The position numbers and the translations under genes are program-made. From positions 1-64,000 of the forward strand of contig WGNA01000008.1 in NCBI GenBank assembly GCA_016124755.1: a stretch of 64,000 nucleotides of DNA. Reading direction: 5' to 3'. This document shows, piece after piece, positions 53,863 to 61,200 of the stretch. The stretch's first letter is position 1, and each line of letters opens with the position of its first letter. The DNA comes from Bacteroidota bacterium (GTDB taxonomy: Bacteria > Bacteroidota > Bacteroidia > NS11-12g > UBA9320). The notes beneath the pieces are model-generated. The model saw only the letters and a program-made list of their open reading frames with translations, did not search any database and had not been told where the DNA came from.

Positions 53863-55866
53863 ATGAATACAATGAGAAAGACAGGATTAATGACATTGCT
53901 GATGTCGGCCGCATTTATTGCCGGTGCGCAGCAATCACCCTTACTCAATCATTATTACGTGAATCCGTTTTTAGTGAATCCGGCTTCGGCTGGTGAATTC
54001 GGGACGAACATGTATCTGTTGAACCGAAGTCAGTGGATGGATGTGCAGGGAGCTCCACAAACTTTTGTCGCAACCATTGACGGAATGGTCGGGAAAACCA
54101 AGTTGGGTTACGGATTAACATTTTCAAACGACGTGGTGAATATTGTTGGGAAGACGTCGATTTACGGGACGTACGCATACAAACTTCCGTTGTTTAAAGA
54201 CGCACAACTCGCATTTGGATTGTCGATCGGATTTGAGCAAAACCGTTTGTTGTTTGATCGTGTTCAGGCCGCAAATCCGGTTGAAGTAACACTCATTAAT
54301 AACGTAGTTAATCAATCTAACTTCGACGCAAATTCTTCCTTTATGTTTACCTGGAAGAACCTGAATTTTGGTGGAGCGGCATTTCAATTATTAAATAACC
54401 GGAATACGTTTTCAGATCAGGTTAATCAGAGAGATTACATTTATGCATTTAACCGGCATTACGTTTCGACCCTTCGATACCGGGTTGAAATTGAAGAAAA
54501 CAAACTCTATCTAGATCCCTATATCCAGGGCAGATATGCCTTTCATATCGCTCCGCAGTTCGATATGAATATGATGCTGAATTGGGCTGATCAGGCCTGG
54601 ATCGGAGGCGGTTACCGAACCGGATTCGGAGCGAATGTTATGATCGGAGGTGTACTCGGAAGGCATCTCGTGGGAAGTTATTCTTACGGACAGAGCATCG
54701 GAACACTTCAGAAGCTCAGCGCGAATTCACATGAATTTATGATCGGTTACAAATTCGACGGAGTTGTGAATCGGAAAGACAGCGATCACGACGGAGTTGT
54801 GGATGCTATTGATAAAGAACCGAATACTCCGGAAGGATGTGAAGTGAATGAATTCGGAGTGGCGCACGACGACGACCGCGATGGAGTTCCGAACTGTAAA
54901 GACCATGAACTTACCACACCACTCGGTTCGAAAGTAGATGAAAACGGTGTTGCTTTGGATGGCGACGGAGATGGTGTACCGGATCTTTTTGACCGCGAAA
55001 TGGATACGCCGAAAGGCTGTACCGTTGATAAAGTAGGAGTTGCCTTAGACACCGATTTCGATGGCGTTCCCGATTGCATTGATAAAGAAATGAAAACCCC
55101 GATCGGTGCTCCGGTTGATGCAGATGGAATTGCGCTGGATGCCGATAAGGACCTCGTTCCCGATTTTTATGATCTAGAACCGAACACACCGCACTGGGAA
55201 CACGTTGGATCCGATCCTTCTGTAACAGCGGCCAAGTGTATCGTAGACAAACACGGAGTTGCACTTGATTCGGATGGCGATGGCATTACCGATTGCGTGG
55301 ATAAAGAACCCAACACACCACGAGGTGCTTTGGTTGATAAATTCGGAATTTCCATCGATACCGATCACGATGGCGTTCCAGACGGACTTGATGTGGAAGT
55401 GGATTCTCCGAGAGGAGCGAAGGTTGACAAGTGGGGAAGAAGCCTTCCGAACGGAAACAAAGCAGATGATGATGGCGACGGAGTTCCCAATTCGGTTGAT
55501 CTGGAACCCAATACTCCGAAAGGCAAAAAAGTGGATGAATACGGAAGAGCGGAAAAACCGGCCAATCCGGTTACAGCTAACAAATTAGAAATTCAGGATA
55601 TGGTCGACAATGATACGGAATGGGATTACTACATGATTGTTGGAGTGTTCCGTATTCAGAGCAACGTAAAAGGATATCAGGAAAAATTAAAAAACAAATA
55701 TGGCGAACCAACAAAGGTGCTGGTAACCGAAGCCGGATATTATTACGTATGGACTAAAAAAGTTACAACCAAAGAGGAAGCTTACAAAGAAGCAGATCGG
55801 TTAAAGAATAAAAATATCGAAGACTTTATTGTGGGAAATCCGTGGTTGTGGAGAGAAGCGAAATAG
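53863..55866 (+). CDS. PorP/SprF-type outer-membrane protein fused to TSP3 repeats and a SPOR-like domain
   Basis: 667 residues. Signal peptide to about residue 22. Residues 23-300 form the PorP/SprF barrel: QQSPLLNHYYVNPFLVNPAS, LLNRSQWMDVQGAPQTFVAT, and final strands GSYSYGQSIG and HEFMIGYKFDG. Residues 305-560 contain about seven calcium-binding thrombospondin type 3 repeats (DSDHDGVVDAIDKEPNTPEG and similar). Residues 585-667 resemble a SPOR domain (YYMIVGVFRIQSNVKGYQEK, YYYVWTKKVTTKEEAY), which binds glycan strands lacking stem peptides. It follows the type B adhesin gene after 23 bp, so they form an operon; PorP/SprF proteins assist export or anchoring of such adhesins. The fusion would tether the barrel to peptidoglycan. 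Confidence 0.9.
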   Translation: MNTMRKTGLMTLLMSAAFIAGAQQSPLLNHYYVNPFLVNPASAGEFGTNMYLLNRSQWMDVQGAPQTFVATIDGMVGKTKLGYGLTFSNDVVNIVGKTSIYGTYAYKLPLFKDAQLAFGLSIGFEQNRLLFDRVQAANPVEVTLINNVVNQSNFDANSSFMFTWKNLNFGGAAFQLLNNRNTFSDQVNQRDYIYAFNRHYVSTLRYRVEIEENKLYLDPYIQGRYAFHIAPQFDMNMMLNWADQAWIGGGYRTGFGANVMIGGVLGRHLVGSYSYGQSIGTLQKLSANSHEFMIGYKFDGVVNRKDSDHDGVVDAIDKEPNTPEGCEVNEFGVAHDDDRDGVPNCKDHELTTPLGSKVDENGVALDGDGDGVPDLFDREMDTPKGCTVDKVGVALDTDFDGVPDCIDKEMKTPIGAPVDADGIALDADKDLVPDFYDLEPNTPHWEHVGSDPSVTAAKCIVDKHGVALDSDGDGITDCVDKEPNTPRGALVDKFGISIDTDHDGVPDGLDVEVDSPRGAKVDKWGRSLPNGNKADDDGDGVPNSVDLEPNTPKGKKVDEYGRAEKPANPVTANKLEIQDMVDNDTEWDYYMIVGVFRIQSNVKGYQEKLKNKYGEPTKVLVTEAGYYYVWTKKVTTKEEAYKEADRLKNKNIEDFIVGNPWLWREAK

Positions 55867-56044
55867 AAAAGCGAAGAACGAAAAGCGAAAAGCGAAAAAT
55901 GAAAATCGAAGAGCGATCCGCCTACGCTTATTGGCTTCGGCTGATGCGTTACTCTGCGAAAAACGTTGCGCGACTTTGCGGTTTAAATATGCCTGACAAC
56001 GAATAAAAAGAGACAACGATAATTCTCTAAACACACTGATGAGG

Positions 56045-56071
56045 AAAGGGTAGCGGAAGCTGCCCTTTTTT
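56045..56071 (+). terminator. Rho-independent terminator after the PorP/SprF fusion gene
   Basis: AAAGGGTAGC (56045-56054) and GCTGCCCTTT pair around GGAA, followed by a T-run to 56071. It ends the adhesin/PorP operon. Between stop and terminator lies low-complexity GAAAAGCGAAAAGCG-type sequence; 56072-56307 shows nothing else. Confidence 0.8.
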
Positions 56072-56307
56072 GTTGGGATAAATATTTTGAACCGAACAAT
56101 TGGTAATTCTTACCCTGAATAGCATCCGAAAAAGATTTATGCAAATTTTCTGGTGGTGTTGTGATAAAGCGATTTTCGCAACAAGTCTTATAATACAATT
56201 TTTCAACTTGAAATTGAATTCATAAACTTCGAGGTGCACGTGCAGCGAAATTTAACGATCATTGAACTATTTATATATCATTAGATAAAACCCTAATTGT
56301 CTGAGAA

Positions 56308-58194
56308 ATGAAAAATAATGTGGTAAGATTAATCTGTTCAGTTTGTTTTTGTTTGAGCTGTTTGAATTTTTCATTTGCTCAAAACTTATCCTCAACAAAA
56401 CTTTTAGGGGGTTCTGTGCCATTGGTAGTAGAAGTGAGTCCGGACAATTCCTATTTTGTTGGAACATATGCGAACTACGACGAGGATTATATTCCGGATC
56501 AGCAATTTCCTAAAGTATTTTTTGAGCAAAAAAGAGATGCTTTTGTATCGAAATTTTCCGCCGATTCCAAATATCAATGGACTGTTTGGTTTAAAAGTGC
56601 TGATGTGATGGGGCTCCAATTATTTCCAGACCAAACCGGATGCGTGGTATTATTGAGGTACCTCGGAAATGATGATACTTTGGATATTCGACAGAGCGAC
56701 GGATCTTGGGTTCAACATTTTACCGGAAAAAATGGGAAGGCCCACAATGGCACTTCTTTATTTCGTATAAATATGAAAGGCGAGATCATAAGTCAATGGC
56801 AGATAGATCCGTATTATTGGGAAAGCAACAACCTATACGCATTTAAGGATAATGGAAATATTGTGTTAAATATTCCATTTGCACATCCCATAAAATTTGC
56901 TGCTGCATCCGATAGTATTTATCCGGAAGAAATGAAACTGGGATTTTGTCGAGTAACGTTATCTCCCGGAACTTTTCATCAGGAGGCATTTGTTCAATTA
57001 CCCTATTTCTCGAGTATGATGAACACCGGGAGAACGTATGCGAATACCTTCCTAATTTCCCAAATACAATATCGGGGAGATACTGCATCCAAAACAGATG
57101 GAAGACTCTATTTTAATTTTCTGAACGGAGTGTATAAAGATTCTCTGATTGTGGGTTCCAATATAAATATTGAAAACTCGATTTGTTTTTCGGATACCTT
57201 ATATCTACTAACCATTGAACCAAATTTTGGAAAAACCTGTACGATTAATAATCACGTAATTAATTCCGATGGGAGCAAGGTCTGGACTAAATGGGTAAAA
57301 GGTGAATTAATGGATTCCATTCATTTCTTAAGTAGGTTTAATGCTGAATTAATAGCATCGGATGCCGGGAAGAAATTTGTGCATTTTACCTATACTGCAG
57401 AAAATGAAGAGTCGGTCTTTAAGAATGTGAAATTTTTTAACGGCCGGTTGCGCTATAAAAGCGGGAACTGGTTTGAGTGCTGGGGACCGGTAAGCGGTGA
57501 TAGTTTGGAATGGATTAGTTTTTTAGAGGCAACTCAGAATACAAATGGAGCGCTAGGCCCTCTGGATAATTTAAGGATTTATGGAGACCAACAATATTTG
57601 ACCAGAAAACCTGTGCATTATGTTGATTTTGATCCGGGACCTTATGAATGGAAATATAATCCTTCAACTACAGTTGGAATTGTTTTAGCCAAATACAATT
57701 GCAAACCAAACGCAATATTTACATTTACTCAAATTGATCAAAGAGTGGATTTTATTAATTACTCATCAGGATCCGATTCCTTTATTTGGGATTTTGGATT
57801 TTCTGGTGGTTCATCAAAAGTTTTGAATCCGGTTGCTCATTATCCACATGTCGGAGAATACACTGTGAAGTTGATTGCTTTTAATCAATGTGGCTCGGAT
57901 ACATTTGAATTCCCGGTAACTATCGACAAAATTTCAAATGTTAAAAAAACACATGACTGGTCATCGGTCTTTCGGGTTTATCCCAACCCGGCAAATGATC
58001 GGATCAATATTTCCGGGCCGAATGTAGATTATACAATTTCACTTTGTACAACCTCAGATGGTAGTGTTGTAAGGATGTTAAAAGTCAGACGTAACGGGGA
58101 ATTGGAGATTGGTGAAATTCCTTCAGGATTGTACGTTGTGGTAATTGAAAGTGAATTGGGAAGGGTTAGTAAGTTGGTGCAGATAAGGCATTGA
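56308..58194 (+). CDS. Secreted PKD-domain protein with T9SS sorting domain
   Basis: 628 residues. Signal peptide (residues 1-24, ending LNFSFAQ). The large middle part has many beta-strand-like segments and no recognised domain; the sequence VEVSPDNSYFVGTYA suggests a beta-propeller-like start. PKD domain at about 470-545 (FIWDFGFSGGSSKVLNPVAH, YTVKLIAFNQCG). Type A T9SS domain at the end (VYPNPANDRINISG, GLYVVVIESELGR). Surface or secreted; function unknown. Convergent with the next gene. Confidence 0.83.
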   Translation: MKNNVVRLICSVCFCLSCLNFSFAQNLSSTKLLGGSVPLVVEVSPDNSYFVGTYANYDEDYIPDQQFPKVFFEQKRDAFVSKFSADSKYQWTVWFKSADVMGLQLFPDQTGCVVLLRYLGNDDTLDIRQSDGSWVQHFTGKNGKAHNGTSLFRINMKGEIISQWQIDPYYWESNNLYAFKDNGNIVLNIPFAHPIKFAAASDSIYPEEMKLGFCRVTLSPGTFHQEAFVQLPYFSSMMNTGRTYANTFLISQIQYRGDTASKTDGRLYFNFLNGVYKDSLIVGSNINIENSICFSDTLYLLTIEPNFGKTCTINNHVINSDGSKVWTKWVKGELMDSIHFLSRFNAELIASDAGKKFVHFTYTAENEESVFKNVKFFNGRLRYKSGNWFECWGPVSGDSLEWISFLEATQNTNGALGPLDNLRIYGDQQYLTRKPVHYVDFDPGPYEWKYNPSTTVGIVLAKYNCKPNAIFTFTQIDQRVDFINYSSGSDSFIWDFGFSGGSSKVLNPVAHYPHVGEYTVKLIAFNQCGSDTFEFPVTIDKISNVKKTHDWSSVFRVYPNPANDRINISGPNVDYTISLCTTSDGSVVRMLKVRRNGELEIGEIPSGLYVVVIESELGRVSKLVQIRH

Positions 58195-58210
58195 ATGAGT
58201 TATAGTTCAA

Positions 58211-61200
58211 TCAATTATTTTCAATGATCATCGACTTCTCTAAAATTACATTCTCTGTTTCGAGTCTGTAATGATATATGCCGGAAGCGAGATTGGTAAC
58301 GTTGAACTGAATGTGGTTTTTGCCTGTTTGACCCTGTCCTTCAAATAAGGTTTGTATGAGTCTGCCATGGTTGTCGTACAAAAGCAGTTTGCAACGACAA
58401 GACGAATTCAAATTAAAATCAATATACATCTCACCATTTCCTGGATTAGGTACGTTTTGAAATAATTCGATTCCGTTTGTGGACATGGTTCCAGGAATTC
58501 CAACATCATCAATTGCCAATCCTGATACTTTGATTCCATACCGGCCCATCTCCGGGTCATTGTTGTTTATATAAAGAGAATCGCCATGCGATCCAATGGT
58601 GACAGGCGAAAAGGTTAGAATTAATTCAACTGAATCGTTCGGTAGAACCCAGATAGGAATGGATGTATTTTTACCGAAAAAGTCTCCGTTCAACCAACTT
58701 AGTTTGTTAATTACTAAAGTATCTGTTCCAATGTTCTTTACCCAAAATGTATCTTCATTGGTGGTCTTTATTTTAGTGTCATTAAATACAAACGAATCAG
58801 TTGTTTGAATTTTAGCCCAGATTGTTGAAAGTGCAATTATTCCGTCTTGATCGCCATTTAATCCGGTGTGTGTTATAACATATTTTAGTTCGGTTGAATC
58901 AGACATTTGTTGATTGTTGTATTCAAAGTCAATCTCAGCATTTTCTGAACTGTCGAGCAGAATATCGGTTGGCAGGGTTAGATGAAGATTGTTGATGTTT
59001 AATGCCTTCACATTCGTTAAACTTAACGTATCTGTTCCAATGTTTTGAACACGTATTTTACCTGTTACAGGAGCATTAATTTTAGTTTTACCTAATACGA
59101 GCGGGTTATTGTCAATTTTAAGAATGCCGCCTTTAACATTGCCAATGAAAGTTATTGAAGTGTCGGATTTCCAGTTGACAGAATTAGAAGTGAAAAATAA
59201 CGTGTCTAGGTCTTGTACCTGCCCGGATGGCTTGTACACAGATGTTAGAGTAACTGAATCTCCCGGTTGCAAGTGCGTACCGTTTATGCTTTTGCTTAAT
59301 TTAAAATCAGATCCTTTGCCCCAAAACGCATTATTTAATACGAGTTCACCGTCACCAATATTTTGCAAAACAAACGTACGTAGAGAGCTGTCATTTATTG
59401 CAACCACACCATGGTCTACACTTGTATTTGATAATAACCCGAAACCATCTGTTCCTTTAATCGGTATAATTACCTTGGTAAGTTGGTAAGCGAAGTAATC
59501 GTGATATACGACATGAGTGTCAAATTCAATATTTGTGGTGGCCGGAACAAACCACGAACTAATTTTCAAACTATCTTTTTCAAGTATGGATGCGGCTCCG
59601 ATTTGTATGGGTACTAAGTTGTTTTCGGAACGTATTGAGTCGATATGTAATGTTAGTTCTCCTGAATTTTTTAAGGTATAGCTGCACATTGATTTTATAC
59701 CTACTAGGGATTTTAGCGTATCGAGATACAATGTCTTTTCAATAAAAGAATAGATTCCTTTTCCCATGATTCGCATTCTTGAAGAATCATTTGTGCCGTT
59801 GTGAAACAGCCAGAGATCAGCGCTGAAGGATTCTCTTTGATCGGGTGCAAAAGAACCAACAATATGTACTGTTTGTCCGGTATTAATTTTAATCGGAAAA
59901 GTATTTTTAATATTAAACTGAGTATCTCCCTTCATTTTGAAACCCTGAATTTCTAAAACCGCATTTCCATTATTGGTTATGTAAAATGAATCTGAATAAA
60001 AACCAGTTACCATCTTATCTCCGAAATCAAGTGTAGAATCGGATAATGAAACTTCCGGACTTTCTTCTCTGTAAATCAGTGTAATCTTTGTTTTGGGATT
60101 GATGAAATAATTGTGATTTATCTGAATAGATTCGTATTGATAAACCTGAAGATTTGTCCAATAGTTAAAAATAATTCTACCGGAATCACCCGGAAGAATC
60201 ATGGCAAATGTGTCGATCAGGTCTATCTGAGAAGAATGGGTAATGGATGAAGTGAAGAGCGTGTCGGTTCCTGTATTTGTTAGATAAATTGTGTCTCTAA
60301 ATTTTTTATTTCTGGTAGTTGGGGGTAAGTAATAAGTCTTTCCGGATACAACTTCCGGAGAAACAGTGAACCCTTCAAAACGCAGATTCGTTGTGTAACT
60401 GTCCCATATAATCTTGCCGTTGGTTTTGCGAACGCCTAAGATCGAAGATTGAAAACCCGACAGACCATGTATTGTGTCGAAGGCTGAAATGGAACGTGTA
60501 AGACCTGTAATCGAAAATTGTGTTGCGTCATTGGCTTTGGTAAGTGAAATATTTATTCCCGTGCCAAGAGTATTGTATATAATGAAATCTTTGTATACCG
60601 GATGACCATATTTGGCGGAATCAAATACCACGATGGAAGCTCCATGTATGATATTTTGAATAACGGAATCCCGGGTTGAGTTATAAATAAGTAAACTACT
60701 GATTACCGCCCCGTCACACAGCGGTTTAAAATCAACTTTTATTTCCACACTATCGCCAATATTGAGTTGAATGGGAAGGGCGTAAGGTGTGCTCAACGTA
60801 ATCCAATCCGGCATACCGGTTCTGATACTGTCGATGGTTAATTGGTAATTTCCGATGTTTTTATAAATAATTTTTTGCGTTTGAATAGAATCAATGTATT
60901 CGGGATCAAACATCAATTCGCGGGGTCCGGTAAGCAGTCCTGTGTATCCGAAATAACTTACCAAAACGTGGGTTGTTGAATCCTTAAAGTAATCGTGATG
61001 TATTACAAAACTATCTTTCGTGGAACCAATTGAACCTGATTTAACACGGTAAACTACAATTCCGCTATCGTGAGGCGGAATGTACTTTTGATAGTAGATT
61101 GGACTGCAATATTTGCCGGAATTTATTTTGAGAATATGGAGCGTGTCGGTTCCCGTATTTTGAATATAAAAGGTGTCGAGATTATTTGAGGAGGCATAAA

